From Rikenellaceae bacterium (GTDB lineage Bacteria > Bacteroidota > Bacteroidia > Bacteroidales > Rikenellaceae): a stretch of DNA of 64,000 nucleotides. The notes under the pieces are model-generated. The model saw nothing but the letters and a program-made list of their open reading frames with translations, did no database searches and was not told the DNA's origin. Positions 23,697 to 33,175 of the stretch are shown here, piece by piece; positions within the stretch are counted from its first letter, which is position 1, and each line of letters starts with the position of its first letter. The translations under genes and the position numbers were made by a program. The stretch spans positions 124,001-188,000 of the forward strand of contig SUZJ01000005.1 of NCBI GenBank assembly GCA_015059945.1, in the 5' to 3' direction.

Positions 23697-26408
23697 ATGA
23701 TGAAAAAGATTTTCCGTACATTGGCCATTGTTGCAGTAGCTGCACTTGGCCTTACTGCTTGCGAGAACGATATCAACGAGCAGATCAAAGAGAATGAGGG
23801 CGAGAAAGTAACCGTAGAGGTTGTTGCTTCTACCCCCGCTGGCACCCGTAGTGCTTTTGGCGACAAAGTAGATGGCGCTTACACTTCGACTTGGAGCAAA
23901 GATCAGGTTGTATATTTTGCTCCCTATCAGCCCACTGAGGGTAATATCGCTATGAGCGAGGCAACTGTTGAGGCAACTGGTGCCGAGGCTACTTTTAGCG
24001 TTGATTTTGCCCAAACTCAGGAAGAGGGTGCTATCTACGCATTCTCGCCTAAGGGTGCGCAGAATGGTGCAGGTGGCTTTACCTCTTCGAGTATTTACTA
24101 TTCGGAGTATATGTATTTGAATGTTCCTGCTGCCCAGACCACAAGCGCAACTTCGTGCGACGAGCAGGTACACGTTCTCTACGCATCGAAAGAGTATACC
24201 GGTGGCTTCCCCACTTCGGTAAATATGGAGTTCAACCACGTTTTGGCCTATGGTAAGATGACTATCAAGGGCTTCGAGGGCGAGATTGAATCGGTAGCTA
24301 TCACCTTCCCCGAGAATGTTGCTGGTGGCTCGGTTCAGTACTACTACTTGACCAACACTTTCACTGGTGCAAGCGCCAATACTATTACCGTTACCAATGA
24401 TATATTCGGCAATAAAGACATTTGGTTTGGTATCGTTCCTACCGAGAGTGGCGAGGAGAAGATGTCGGGCGATATGACCGTTGTTGTTACCGATAGCGAG
24501 GGTAAGACCTATACCAAACCTCTTGCAACTACCGGCAAACTCGCTTTCATCCAGGGCCAGGTGTCGGCTTTCGCTGTTAATATGGCTGGTGTTGAGGCTG
24601 ATAAGGTAGTTGTATACAATGGTCTTACTGCTGATGAAATCTCGGCTGGTTTGGATAAAGCTGGTTTGGGCGGTTATGGTCAAGTAACTTTCGACAGCTC
24701 GTGCGGTGACTGGGTTGGTTATGTGTATGGTGCCAACCAAGATAAAGTGTTGCAAATGAATAGCTCCAAGGAAGCCTTCTATTTGGAGAGCCCCGTATTT
24801 GACCAGTATGTAGAGAGTGTTGAGATTACATTTACTGGCGATACTACTGTTGATCGCTCAATCTATGCTGTTGCTGTTGATGCTAATCGTGGGTATTCCA
24901 TTGATAATGCTTATGGTAGTGTGACTACTGCTGAGAAGAAAGAGCAGACTCTTACTTTGACTTTCAATGCCTCTACTAAGCAGTTCGCATTGTTGGCTCA
25001 GGGTGGTGCTGTGTATATCTCGAATATCGCAGTTAACTTGACCGATGTTGCAATTATTCCTACCCTGCCTACTCCCGTAGTTGGTGCTACTGCCAAGGGT
25101 AATGCTATCACTTTGACTTGGGGTACTGTTGCTAATGCTGCTAGCTACAATGTTACCTATGGTGACACTACTACCAACACTACCGATACTACAATGACCA
25201 TTGAGGGGCTCGAGTACAATACCGAGTATACATTTGAGGTTGTAGCTGTTAGTGCAAATGCTGAGCAGTATAAGAATTCGGTAACTGCAACTATTTCTGC
25301 CACAACAGAGGTGGATATGGGTAATTTGGCAGAGGGCTATTTCTATAAAGTGACTAGTGCTCCTGTCGATTTCAGTGGTACCTACCTGATTGTTTACGAG
25401 GATGGTAGTGTGGCTTTCGATGGTAGCCTTGACGCTATTGATGCAGCAGGCAATAGTGTTGCCGTAACTATCGAGAATAATGCTATCAAAGCAACTGCTG
25501 AGCTTGGTGAGAGCATCTTTACCATTGCCAAGGTAGATGGTGGTTACACTATCCAGTCGGCAAGTGGTTACTATCTTGGTCGCACTAATACTGGCAATGG
25601 TATGGATGAGAGTAAAACAATTGCTCACAAGAATACCATTGAGATTTCTAATGGTGTAGCTGTAATTAAAACAGTCAGCTATGCTCCATCTTTGCAGTAC
25701 TACAATTCGGGTGCTAACAGCCGCTTCCGCTATTATGCTACCAGTCAGCAGGCTATTCAGCTCTATAAACTCAATGGTGAAATTCCTGAGCCTCTGCCCG
25801 CATTGGCAACTCCTACTGTAACTGCAATTGCAAGTGGTAATACTATCGCAGTAAGTTGGAATGCAATCGATAGCGCAGCATCTTACACTGTAACTTGTGG
25901 TACTACCGAGCAAATAGTATCTGTTACAGATTATACTTTCGAAGGACTTGATTATGGCAAAACCTACGATATTACCGTAGTAGCAAATCCCGCAGATAAT
26001 ACTAAGAACAATGCTTCGGCCGCAGGTACGGCTCAGGCAACCACCGAGCCCGATCCTAATGCGCCAGAGCCCGGTGCTACAAAGACCGTTACCTTTACTT
26101 TTGGCGATATGGATTTGACTAACTCTACAGCATACCCTTCGTTTGAAAGCGCTCCCATTACTATTAGTGCAACTAAGGGTACTGTTGAGGCTGCATATTA
26201 TTTTAACGACAAAACTTGGCGAGTTTATAAAGGTGGTACATTAACAGTTGCAACCAGTGTTGGTAAAATTACAAGTATTGAGGCTACTGGTACTTTGTAT
26301 TTTGATGGTCTGACTGATGGTGCTTGGACTGGTGAGGCAACTTCTGTTGCGCTTCCTTGTACTACAAATAGTAGGATTAAAACTCTTGTAATTACTTACA
26401 CCGAGTAA
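23697..26408 (+). CDS. Surface lipoprotein, fimbrillin-like with fibronectin type III domains
   Basis: Predicted cell-surface lipoprotein of 903 residues. The signal peptide ends in the lipobox LTAC with C22 as the lipidated Cys. Residues 35-300 resemble a fimbrillin/Mfa-like fold (STPAGTRSAFG, STWSKDQVVYFAPY, NMEFNHVLAYGKMTI). Two fibronectin type III domains follow at about 455-540 (ITLTWGTVANAASYNVTYG) and about 705-785 (IAVSWNAIDSAASYTVTCG), separated by a beta-rich segment. The last 100 residues form another beta domain. Codon use becomes more AT-rich toward the 3' end. Possible roles are adhesion or glycan binding; the partner cannot be read from sequence. Confidence 0.82.
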   Translation: MMKKIFRTLAIVAVAALGLTACENDINEQIKENEGEKVTVEVVASTPAGTRSAFGDKVDGAYTSTWSKDQVVYFAPYQPTEGNIAMSEATVEATGAEATFSVDFAQTQEEGAIYAFSPKGAQNGAGGFTSSSIYYSEYMYLNVPAAQTTSATSCDEQVHVLYASKEYTGGFPTSVNMEFNHVLAYGKMTIKGFEGEIESVAITFPENVAGGSVQYYYLTNTFTGASANTITVTNDIFGNKDIWFGIVPTESGEEKMSGDMTVVVTDSEGKTYTKPLATTGKLAFIQGQVSAFAVNMAGVEADKVVVYNGLTADEISAGLDKAGLGGYGQVTFDSSCGDWVGYVYGANQDKVLQMNSSKEAFYLESPVFDQYVESVEITFTGDTTVDRSIYAVAVDANRGYSIDNAYGSVTTAEKKEQTLTLTFNASTKQFALLAQGGAVYISNIAVNLTDVAIIPTLPTPVVGATAKGNAITLTWGTVANAASYNVTYGDTTTNTTDTTMTIEGLEYNTEYTFEVVAVSANAEQYKNSVTATISATTEVDMGNLAEGYFYKVTSAPVDFSGTYLIVYEDGSVAFDGSLDAIDAAGNSVAVTIENNAIKATAELGESIFTIAKVDGGYTIQSASGYYLGRTNTGNGMDESKTIAHKNTIEISNGVAVIKTVSYAPSLQYYNSGANSRFRYYATSQQAIQLYKLNGEIPEPLPALATPTVTAIASGNTIAVSWNAIDSAASYTVTCGTTEQIVSVTDYTFEGLDYGKTYDITVVANPADNTKNNASAAGTAQATTEPDPNAPEPGATKTVTFTFGDMDLTNSTAYPSFESAPITISATKGTVEAAYYFNDKTWRVYKGGTLTVATSVGKITSIEATGTLYFDGLTDGAWTGEATSVALPCTTNSRIKTLVITYTE

Positions 26409-26460
26409 AACAATCCCCTTTTTGTTGCGGGGCCGAAATGCCCTTAGCGACAAATATCAA

Positions 26461-26500
26461 AAAGATAGGCGACTCCGCGTGAGCCGCCTATCTTTTTTTT
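26461..26500 (+). terminator. Terminator of the lipoprotein operon
   Basis: AAAGATAGGC and GCCTATCTTT form the stem, with further pairing CGACTC/GAGCCG around the loop, followed by a T run. Confidence 0.88.
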
Positions 26501-26646
26501 ATCCCCGCCCTCGCCTACACCCCCGCCCACACCCACGCTATCCCCCCCCTCATTGTCGCGGGTATCTTTTTTAATACCTGGGCCTTGATGGGGCGTCTTG
26601 CCACGACTGCCGCAAGGCAGACGGTTGGCATCTACCGCTCTTATTC

Positions 26647-26830
26647 ACACACGCCCCCGCCCTTCGGGCACCCCCTCTGCGAGAGGACTCGCAGACAATT
26701 TCGACCACCCCTCGGCCCTGACGGGCCACTCCCCTTTCGTAGGGGAGCTTGGGTGGAGCTGGGTGAGGTTGTGCAATTCCTTTTTTACACACGCCCCCGC
26801 CCTCTATGGCCCCTCGAAGTAGCCCCAAAA
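26647..26830. repeat. Compound REP-like repeats
   Basis: One ACACACGCCCCCGCCCTTCGGGC element, a CTGCGAGAGGACTCGCAG inverted pair, a CACCCCTCGGCCCTGACGGGCCACTCC element with CTCCCCTTTCGTAGGGGAG, and a second partial ACACACGCCCCCGCCC element near 26787. The organisation parallels 12481-12610. The whole of 26501-26998 holds no convincing gene; the short ORFs listed are repeat-encoded. Confidence 0.75.
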
Positions 26831-26998
26831 AACGTCCAAAATATGTGCAAAAACGTCGTATTGATGTGCAATAAGTCGCACTTTGGCGACTTTTGGTTTG
26901 GTGGCCCCAATTTGGCTTTTTGTGGTGCAAGTGGCTATTATTCAGTTATTTATGTACGGTTTGGATGACCAATGACACAAAAAATATCCAATAATTCC

Positions 26999-27029
26999 TT
27001 TGGAGTATACTTATGTTTTATTATATTTG
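26999..27029 (+). promoter_or_regulatory. Capsule operon promoter
   Basis: TTTG (26999-27002), a 19-nt spacer and TATATTTG (27022-27029), a perfect Bacteroidetes promoter. No flanking inverted repeats of the kind used for invertible capsule promoters were found. Confidence 0.85.
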
Positions 27030-27032
27030 TAA

Positions 27033-27071
27033 CTGCGAAATAGTCTACTCACACGGGTAGTTAGGTCGCAG
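27033..27071 (+). promoter_or_regulatory. Leader hairpin, candidate UpxY recruitment element
   Basis: CTGCGA and TCGCAG form a base stem; an internal loop leads to a six-pair apical stem CTACTC/GGGTAG (one G-U) with loop ACAC. It begins a few nucleotides after the expected transcription start, where NusG paralogs are recruited in capsule operons. Confidence 0.55.
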
Positions 27072-27165
27072 TATATCAAGGGCTTTCCCCGGCATAGAGG
27101 GGTAATTGATTGTGTGTCAGTGTATTACGTGGCGCACAATGTCCCCATATTATACTCTTTCGTGT

Positions 27166-27184
27166 AGCAAAGGGTTGCTTTTTT
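27166..27184 (+). terminator. Weak terminator in capsule leader (attenuator candidate)
   Basis: AGCAA-AGGG-TTGCT followed by TTTTT lies between the promoter and the first gene (ATG 27217). An upstream stem candidate, GGGGTAATTGATTGTG with CACAATGTCCCC (27099-27146), could form in the same leader. Confidence 0.45.
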
Positions 27185-27216
27185 GGGACGGTTTTTAAGA
27201 CAAGTTGAACAGAGCG

Positions 27217-27846
27217 ATGGTCGATAATACCAACAACGAGCAAGTGCAGGATGCTCCGGCAGGCGCCCAAAGCACCGCTGAGGTGGCTGCGGTGAGCAAC
27301 CCTATGTTGGCCGTCGAGTGGTATGTGATGCGAGTGACCTATCAGCGAGAACTTGTGGCCCAAAGATTGTTGGGGCAGTTGGGCGTCGAAAGTTTTGTGC
27401 CCACACAAAAGGTTCGTCGCAAAGTGGGAGGGCGTTACGTCTGGCGCGAGGAGGCCAAAGTGCACAACTACATCTTCGTGTGCAGCTCGCAGGCCGAATT
27501 GCAGCAGATAAAAACTACAAAAATTACCTATCTGCGTTTTATGATGGCCAAGGGCGACGACGGCACCAAGTGGGTGCCTCAGTTTGTGCCGGCCGACCAG
27601 ATGGAGCACTTTATGGCCATCTGTCGCAGCGAAGGGGTCAAGTACCTCGATCCCGAGGTAGACCTGCGCAAGGGCGACAGGGTGAAGGTAATCAGAGGTG
27701 GCCTGGCAGGAGTTGAGGGCACCTTCGTAAAAATCTCGGCCAAGAACGAAAAGCGCGTAGTGGTAAAGATTGAGGGCGTAGCAGCCGTAGCCACCGCAGC
27801 CATCCCCGCCGCCGACGTGGAAAAGATACAAGGGGAGAATAACTGA
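27217..27846 (+). CDS. UpxY-like NusG-family transcription antiterminator
   Basis: Specialised NusG paralog expected to let RNA polymerase read through the long capsule operon. It has 209 residues from ATG 27217 (the track's TTG at 27205 is less likely). After an Ala/Gln-rich N-terminal tail, the NGN domain runs about 30-140: VEWYVMRVTYQRELVAQRLLGQLGVESFVPTQKV is typical, with the HNYIFVCSS strand near 85. A KOW domain at about 150-190 has KGDRVKVIRGGLAGVEGTFVKI. It is the first gene of the locus, as in Bacteroides upxY operons. No UpxZ-like inhibitor gene follows. Confidence 0.9.
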   Translation: MVDNTNNEQVQDAPAGAQSTAEVAAVSNPMLAVEWYVMRVTYQRELVAQRLLGQLGVESFVPTQKVRRKVGGRYVWREEAKVHNYIFVCSSQAELQQIKTTKITYLRFMMAKGDDGTKWVPQFVPADQMEHFMAICRSEGVKYLDPEVDLRKGDRVKVIRGGLAGVEGTFVKISAKNEKRVVVKIEGVAAVATAAIPAADVEKIQGENN

Positions 27847-27885
27847 GAACAAAACCACAAACAAGAGATAAAAACATCGAAGCGT

Positions 27886-29838
27886 ATGTTGAAAAGATTA
27901 CTCGAAAACCGCTATTTGAGCTATTGGGCGGTATTGTTGATTGATATGGTGCTCTGCTGCATCTCGGCAGTTGTGTCGATTGTGGCTGTGCGCTACTTTG
28001 GTGGCGTGGGGTCGCTGAGCTGGACATCAGTAATGTGGATGATGTTGGGCGCGATGGTGGTCAATGTACTCTGTTTCTACATCTTCCGCACCTACAAAAA
28101 CGTCATCCGACACTCGTCGCTCAAGGGCCTTTGGAGCATTGGCTTGGCAATGATGCTCAAAGCGGTCGTGTTCTATGTGCTCATTCACGCCCTGCCTTCG
28201 TTCCACTGGGGCGAGAAGGCCATTCTGTTGGGTGTATTGCTCGACCTATTGCTGTCGGTAGTGCTGCTCATTGGCGCAAGGGTGGTGATGCTTGTCGTTT
28301 ACGACTGGGTTGTGGCACACGCCAACGACACCCGCAAGAGGGTGCTCGTTTATGGCATAGGTGACAAGAGCGTAGCGCTGACTACACGACTCTTCAAGAG
28401 CCCCCACTATCGTATTGCAGGTTTCTTGACCTATGGAACAGAGATGAGCGGCTACAAGGTGTCGGAGTTGAGGACCTACTACTTCCGCAATGCCGAGGAT
28501 TTCGAGAAAGTGTTGGAGCTTAGCTCGGCCGATGCTGTGCTGTTTGCAATCGATGAGGATGCCAAGAGCGAGCGCGAGCGACTGATTAAGTATTGCAGCG
28601 AGAGGCCCCAAAAGCCTATCAAGGTACTTGTGGCTCCCCAGGTAGACGAGTTCGACGGCGACAGCATCAACAAGATGAAGATGCGCGACATCCGCATCGA
28701 GGACCTGCTGGGCCGCGACGAGATACAGATTAACCGCGAGGAAATTTACAACAGCTTCCACGGCAAGGTGGTTATGGTAACCGGTGGCGCAGGCTCGATT
28801 GGTAGCGAAATTTGCCGCCAGATGGCCGACTTGGGTGTCAAGAAGCTCGTAATCTTCGATATGGCCGAGACCCCTCTGCACGAAATAAGGCTCGAGTTGG
28901 AGAAGAAATATCCACAGCTCGACTTTGTACCCTTCATTGGCGACGTTCGCTCGGCCAAGAGGTTGCAGGTGGCCTTTGACCGCTATCATCCAGAGATTGT
29001 ATTCCACGCTGCCGCCTACAAGCACGTGCCTCTGATGGAGGAAAATCCCTGCGAGGCGGTGCTCAGCAACGTGCTCGGCTCGAAAAATGTGGCCGACCAG
29101 TGTGTGAAAAACAATGTCGAGAAGGTGGTGATGATTTCGACCGACAAGGCCGTAAACCCAACAAATGTGATGGGTTGCTCGAAGCGTCTGGCCGAGATTT
29201 ACTGCCAGAGTCTGGGTATGGCCATCGCAAGTGGCAAGGCTCAGGGACGCACCAAGTTTGTCACAACCAGGTTTGGCAATGTGTTGGGCAGCAATGGCAG
29301 CGTTATACCCCACTTCCGCAAGCAAATTGAGCAGGGTGGCCCCGTAACCGTAACGCACCCCAAGATTAACAGATTCTTTATGACCATCCCCGAGGCGTGC
29401 CGTCTGGTTATGGAGGCCGCAACGATGAGCAATGGTAACGAGATATTTGTATTCGAGATGGGCGAGCCTGTGATGATTGTAGACCTGGCAAGGAAGATGA
29501 TCAAGCTGGCCGGTTATATGCCCGACAAGGATATCGAGATTAAGTTTACAGGTCTGCGCCCTGGCGAGAAACTCTATGAAGAGGTGCTCAGCAACGAAGA
29601 GAACACCATACCCACCGACCACCACAAGATTAAGATTGCAAAGGTTAGGGAGTATGATTTCGAGGTTGTTGCCGCCAAGTACGAAGAGCTTATCGACACC
29701 GCCAAAGGTGGTGATGTTGTAGAGTCGGTGCGCCGAATGAAACAGATTGTGCCCGAGTTCAAGAGCAATAACTCTGAGTTTGAGGCCCTCGACCGCGAGA
29801 TTGAGGCACAAGAGCAAGCCAAAGAGCAAATTGCGTAG
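27886..29838 (+). CDS. Membrane nucleotide-sugar 4,6-dehydratase (PglF/WbpM/FlaA1 type)
   Basis: Predicted UDP-GlcNAc 4,6-dehydratase making a UDP-4-keto-6-deoxy sugar. It has 650 residues: four N-terminal transmembrane helices (about 12-135), a first nucleotide-binding-like domain (about 145-270), then the catalytic SDR domain with TGGAGSIGSE near 297 and FHAAAYKHVPLMEENPCEAV near 383. The catalytic region STDKAVNPTNVMGCSKR near 425 has the STDKA form typical of the 5-inverting/retaining dehydratases, without the usual YxxxK Tyr. It probably works with the aminotransferase at 53731 to give a 4-amino-4,6-dideoxy sugar. A conserved first enzyme in many Bacteroidales capsule loci. Confidence 0.9.
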   Translation: MLKRLLENRYLSYWAVLLIDMVLCCISAVVSIVAVRYFGGVGSLSWTSVMWMMLGAMVVNVLCFYIFRTYKNVIRHSSLKGLWSIGLAMMLKAVVFYVLIHALPSFHWGEKAILLGVLLDLLLSVVLLIGARVVMLVVYDWVVAHANDTRKRVLVYGIGDKSVALTTRLFKSPHYRIAGFLTYGTEMSGYKVSELRTYYFRNAEDFEKVLELSSADAVLFAIDEDAKSERERLIKYCSERPQKPIKVLVAPQVDEFDGDSINKMKMRDIRIEDLLGRDEIQINREEIYNSFHGKVVMVTGGAGSIGSEICRQMADLGVKKLVIFDMAETPLHEIRLELEKKYPQLDFVPFIGDVRSAKRLQVAFDRYHPEIVFHAAAYKHVPLMEENPCEAVLSNVLGSKNVADQCVKNNVEKVVMISTDKAVNPTNVMGCSKRLAEIYCQSLGMAIASGKAQGRTKFVTTRFGNVLGSNGSVIPHFRKQIEQGGPVTVTHPKINRFFMTIPEACRLVMEAATMSNGNEIFVFEMGEPVMIVDLARKMIKLAGYMPDKDIEIKFTGLRPGEKLYEEVLSNEENTIPTDHHKIKIAKVREYDFEVVAAKYEELIDTAKGGDVVESVRRMKQIVPEFKSNNSEFEALDREIEAQEQAKEQIA

Positions 29839-29928
29839 TGAGATGCCGAGGAACTGATCGAGCAAAGAGCAAAAGCTAAACCATTCTTTTGTTGGAAAAA
29901 TAACCACAAATTGTAATAAACAGGAGAG

Positions 29929-31251
29929 ATGAAGATTGCAGTTGCAGGAACGGGATATGTGGGTTTGTCGATAGCAACCCTGCTGGCCCAGCACAACGAG
30001 GTTGTGGCTGTGGATGTTATCCCGGAGAAGGTTGAACTTATTAACAACAAAAAGTCGCCCATCCAGGATGACTACATCGAGGATTATTTGGCCAACAAGC
30101 CCCTCAATCTGCGAGCTACCCTTGATGGCAAAAGCGCTTACGCACAGGCAGATATGGTCATCATAGCCGCTCCGACCAACTACGATTCGCAGCGCAACTT
30201 TTTCGACACCCACCACATCGAGGATGTTATCGACCTCGTCTTGGAGGTAAATCCCGATGCTGTGATGATTATTAAATCGACAATCCCAGTGGGCTACTGT
30301 CGTTCGCTGTATGTAAAATACGCCTTTCGTTTCTTGACCGAGGATAACTTAAAGGGCAAAAAGTTCAACCTGCTCTTCTCGCCCGAGTTCTTGCGCGAGA
30401 GCAAGGCTCTGTACGACAACCTCTACCCCTCGCGAATTATCGTGGGTATTCCCAAAGTGATTGACCGCGAGCAGTTTGCAGGCGAGAACAAGGCTATCGA
30501 GATGATTGCCGACATCCCCGCACTCGAAAAGGCTGCCCACAAGTTTGCTGAGCTGTTGCAGCAGGGCGCAATAAAGGAGGATATCCCCACGCTCTTTATG
30601 GGTATGAAGGAGGCCGAGGCAGTGAAATTGTTTGCCAACACCTACTTGGCTCTGCGTGTGAGCTACTTCAACGAGCTCGATACCTATGCCGAGATTAAAG
30701 GTCTTGATACACAGGAGATTATTGGTGGTGTATGCCTCGATCCACGTATCGGCAGCCACTACAACAACCCCTCGTTTGGCTATGGTGGCTACTGCTTGCC
30801 AAAGGATACCAAGCAGCTGCTGGCCAACTACGATGCTGTGCCCCAGAATATGATGACCGCCATTGTAGAGAGCAACCGCACTCGCAAGGACTTTATTGCC
30901 GACCAGGTGTTGGCCAAAGCGGGCTACTACACCGCATCGAGCCAGTGGAATGCCGCCAAAGAGCAAGAGGTGGTTGTGGGTGTGTATAGGCTCACTATGA
31001 AGGCCGGCTCGGACAATTTCCGCCAGAGCGCCATTCAGGGCGTTATGAAACGCATCAAGGCTAAGGGTGCCAAGGTTATCATCTACGAGCCCACGTTGGA
31101 GAATGGCTCGACCTTCTTTGGTAGTGAGGTTGTGGGCGACTTGACCGAATTCAAGGCTCGCTCGCAGGCTATCATCGCCAACCGCTATGACAGCGCCTTG
31201 GATGATGTAATGTACAAAGTTTACACACGAGATATTTTCAAACGCGATTAG
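29929..31251 (+). CDS. ugd: UDP-glucose 6-dehydrogenase
   Basis: Oxidises UDP-glucose to UDP-glucuronate with two NAD. It has 440 residues. The Rossmann motif is [11 protein letters not shown] at the start; KSTIPVGY is near 110, FSPEFLRE near 148, and the catalytic Cys is C289 in [15 protein letters not shown]-terminal UDP-binding domain follows. A GAGAG ribosome site precedes the ATG. UDP-GlcA from this enzyme would feed the 4-epimerase at 34080. It lies 6 bp before the kinase gene. Confidence 0.92.
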   Translation: MKIAVAGTGYVGLSIATLLAQHNEVVAVDVIPEKVELINNKKSPIQDDYIEDYLANKPLNLRATLDGKSAYAQADMVIIAAPTNYDSQRNFFDTHHIEDVIDLVLEVNPDAVMIIKSTIPVGYCRSLYVKYAFRFLTEDNLKGKKFNLLFSPEFLRESKALYDNLYPSRIIVGIPKVIDREQFAGENKAIEMIADIPALEKAAHKFAELLQQGAIKEDIPTLFMGMKEAEAVKLFANTYLALRVSYFNELDTYAEIKGLDTQEIIGGVCLDPRIGSHYNNPSFGYGGYCLPKDTKQLLANYDAVPQNMMTAIVESNRTRKDFIADQVLAKAGYYTASSQWNAAKEQEVVVGVYRLTMKAGSDNFRQSAIQGVMKRIKAKGAKVIIYEPTLENGSTFFGSEVVGDLTEFKARSQAIIANRYDSALDDVMYKVYTRDIFKRD

Positions 31252-31257
31252 CATAAT

Positions 31258-32400
31258 ATGAAGGAGTTCCAGTATCACATATTCTCGCCCTACCGCGTGT
31301 GTCCTCTGGGTGCTCACGTCGACCACCAGCACGGTCTGGTGAGCGGTTTTGCCTTCGACAAAGGCGTAGATTTCTGGTTTTCGCCCACCGATGACGGCAT
31401 CGTTAGGCTCAAAAGCCTCACCTTCCCTGGCGAGGCAGAGTTCCCCATAGACGACCTCGTGAGGGTAAAGCAGGGCCACTGGAGCGACTACGCTCGCGGT
31501 GCCAAGTATGCTCTCTCTAAGAGGTTTAAGCTGCGCAGGGGCGTGGATGGTGTCATCAAGGGCTCGCTCCCCATTGGCGGTCTGTCGTCGAGCGCTGCGG
31601 TGCTCACTGCCTACGTTATGGCACTGGCCAAGGCCAACGACATCGAACTGACCAAAATGGAGGTTATACGCATCGCCTCCGAGGCCGAAAGGGAGTATAT
31701 CGGTCTGAACAACGGTATTCTCGACCAGTCGTGTATCGTGCTGAGCGAGAAGGACTCGCTACTTTTCCTCGATACCGCAACCGAGGAGTATAGGGTGATT
31801 CCCAAGAACCCTGCGATGCCTGATTTCCACCTCGGCATCTTCTTCTCGGGCCTTACCCGTTCGCTGGTGTCGAGCGACTACAACCTGCGCGTGAGCGAGT
31901 GTAAGGCGGCGGCTTGGAATATGCTCGCCTACACCGACCAGCCTCTCAAAACCCTCGACAAGACCTTCCTGAGGGATGTGCCACGCGAGGTGTTCGACCA
32001 GACCAAAGAGCGTATGCCCGCAAGGTTTGCACGTCGCGCCGAGCACTTCTACTCGGAGTATAAGCGTGTGCGTAAGGGAGTTACGGCCTGGGAGTCGGGC
32101 AACTTGGAACTCTTTGGCAAACTCTCCTTCGAGTCGTGCGATAGTTCCATCCATAACTACGAGTGCGGCTCGCCCGAGTTGATTGCCATCTACGAGATTA
32201 TGCGCGAACTGGATGGAGTCTATGGCGGCCGTTTTTCGGGCGCAGGCTTCAAGGGTGCTTGCATTGCCCTCGTGGACCCCGCAAAGGAGGACTCCATACG
32301 CGAAAAACTGACAGCCGAGTACCTGCGTCGATTCCCCGAATACGAGGGCACCTTCGAGGTACACTTCTGCCAGACCGACGACGGCGCACGATTCGTGTAA
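31258..32400 (+). CDS. GHMP sugar kinase, galacturonokinase-like
   Basis: Predicted ATP-dependent sugar-1-kinase, 380 aa. The opening FSPYRVCPLGAHVDHQHG resembles the galactokinase signature, but with ICPLGAHIDHQ-type residues as in plant galacturonokinase rather than the GRTNLIGEHTDYN form of galactokinase. The ATP loop is PIGGLSSSAAV near residue 103, and the third GHMP motif is SGAGFKGACIALV near 322. With the nucleotidyltransferase next to it, it could salvage free galacturonate or a related sugar into a UDP-sugar. Substrate is an inference from motif similarity recalled by eye. Confidence 0.75.
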   Translation: MKEFQYHIFSPYRVCPLGAHVDHQHGLVSGFAFDKGVDFWFSPTDDGIVRLKSLTFPGEAEFPIDDLVRVKQGHWSDYARGAKYALSKRFKLRRGVDGVIKGSLPIGGLSSSAAVLTAYVMALAKANDIELTKMEVIRIASEAEREYIGLNNGILDQSCIVLSEKDSLLFLDTATEEYRVIPKNPAMPDFHLGIFFSGLTRSLVSSDYNLRVSECKAAAWNMLAYTDQPLKTLDKTFLRDVPREVFDQTKERMPARFARRAEHFYSEYKRVRKGVTAWESGNLELFGKLSFESCDSSIHNYECGSPELIAIYEIMRELDGVYGGRFSGAGFKGACIALVDPAKEDSIREKLTAEYLRRFPEYEGTFEVHFCQTDDGARFV

Positions 32401-32419
32401 GTGATTAGAATTTAAGCAA

Positions 32420-33154
32420 ATGAAGAATATCGTAATAGCCGCTGGATATGCAACAAGGTTGGGCGAACTGACCAAGAACTTCCCCAAGCCACTGCTGAAG
32501 ATTGGCAACAATACAATTTTGGGTAGGATGCTTGACGACATCGACACCATACCCGAGATTGACGAGCACATAATCATCACCAACCATAAGTTTGCACCCA
32601 TCTTTGAGGAGTGGGCAGCGGGGCTCAACTACACCAAACCCGTGACTATTGTCGATGACGGCACCGAGACCAACGACACCCGTCTGGGAGCGGTGTGCGA
32701 CCTGCTGTTTGCGATGGAGAAACTTGCGATTGATGACGATATGCTGGTCGTGGCAGCCGACAACCTGCTGTTTTTCAGCTTTCAGGAGTTTGTGGACTTT
32801 GCGAAGGCGAAGGGCACGAGCTGCATTATGTGCCACCACCAGCCCTCGGTTGAGAAGTTGCAGAGGACTGGCGTGATTGAGGTGGATGCCGACTGGAGGG
32901 TGCTGGGTATGGAAGAGAAACCCGCAGTGCCCAAGAGCGAGTGGGCGGTGCCACCTTTTTATATTTATTTGAAGAAAGACCTCGATTTTGTGCGCGGCTC
33001 GGTGGAGAAAGGCTGCGGCAAGGACGCGCCCGGTAACTTGGCGCACTATATGGTCGAGCAGACAGAAATGCACGCTTGGCAGATGACCGCCGGCCGCTTC
33101 GACATCGGCAGCCTGGACACCTACCACGAGGCCTGCGAAAAATTTGGTAAATAG
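32420..33154 (+). CDS. Sugar-1-phosphate nucleotidyltransferase
   Basis: Predicted enzyme that activates a sugar 1-phosphate with a nucleoside triphosphate, 244 aa. The N-terminal NTP motif is a shortened IAAGYATRLGELTKNFPKPLLKIGN (usually GGxGTRL, here AGYATRL). The metal Asp is in VVAADNLLFF near residue 114 and GMEEKPAVPKSEWA near 160 binds the sugar. It lies 20 bp after the kinase gene, implying they act in sequence on the same sugar. It is not RmlA, which is encoded separately at 56469. Confidence 0.82.
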   Translation: MKNIVIAAGYATRLGELTKNFPKPLLKIGNNTILGRMLDDIDTIPEIDEHIIITNHKFAPIFEEWAAGLNYTKPVTIVDDGTETNDTRLGAVCDLLFAMEKLAIDDDMLVVAADNLLFFSFQEFVDFAKAKGTSCIMCHHQPSVEKLQRTGVIEVDADWRVLGMEEKPAVPKSEWAVPPFYIYLKKDLDFVRGSVEKGCGKDAPGNLAHYMVEQTEMHAWQMTAGRFDIGSLDTYHEACEKFGK

Positions 33155-33175
33155 TGAACATTAATTCATAATGAT

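Noticed and set aside
26930-27100. Invertible capsule promoter as in Bacteroides fragilis
   Set aside because: No inverted repeat of about 12 bp or more was found on both sides of the promoter, and no invertase gene is nearby.
28246-30216. 656-aa minus-strand ORF opposite the PglF-like gene and ugd
   Set aside because: It is antisense to two clear genes. The G/C-biased third codon positions create long open antisense frames; its protein has no recognisable motif.
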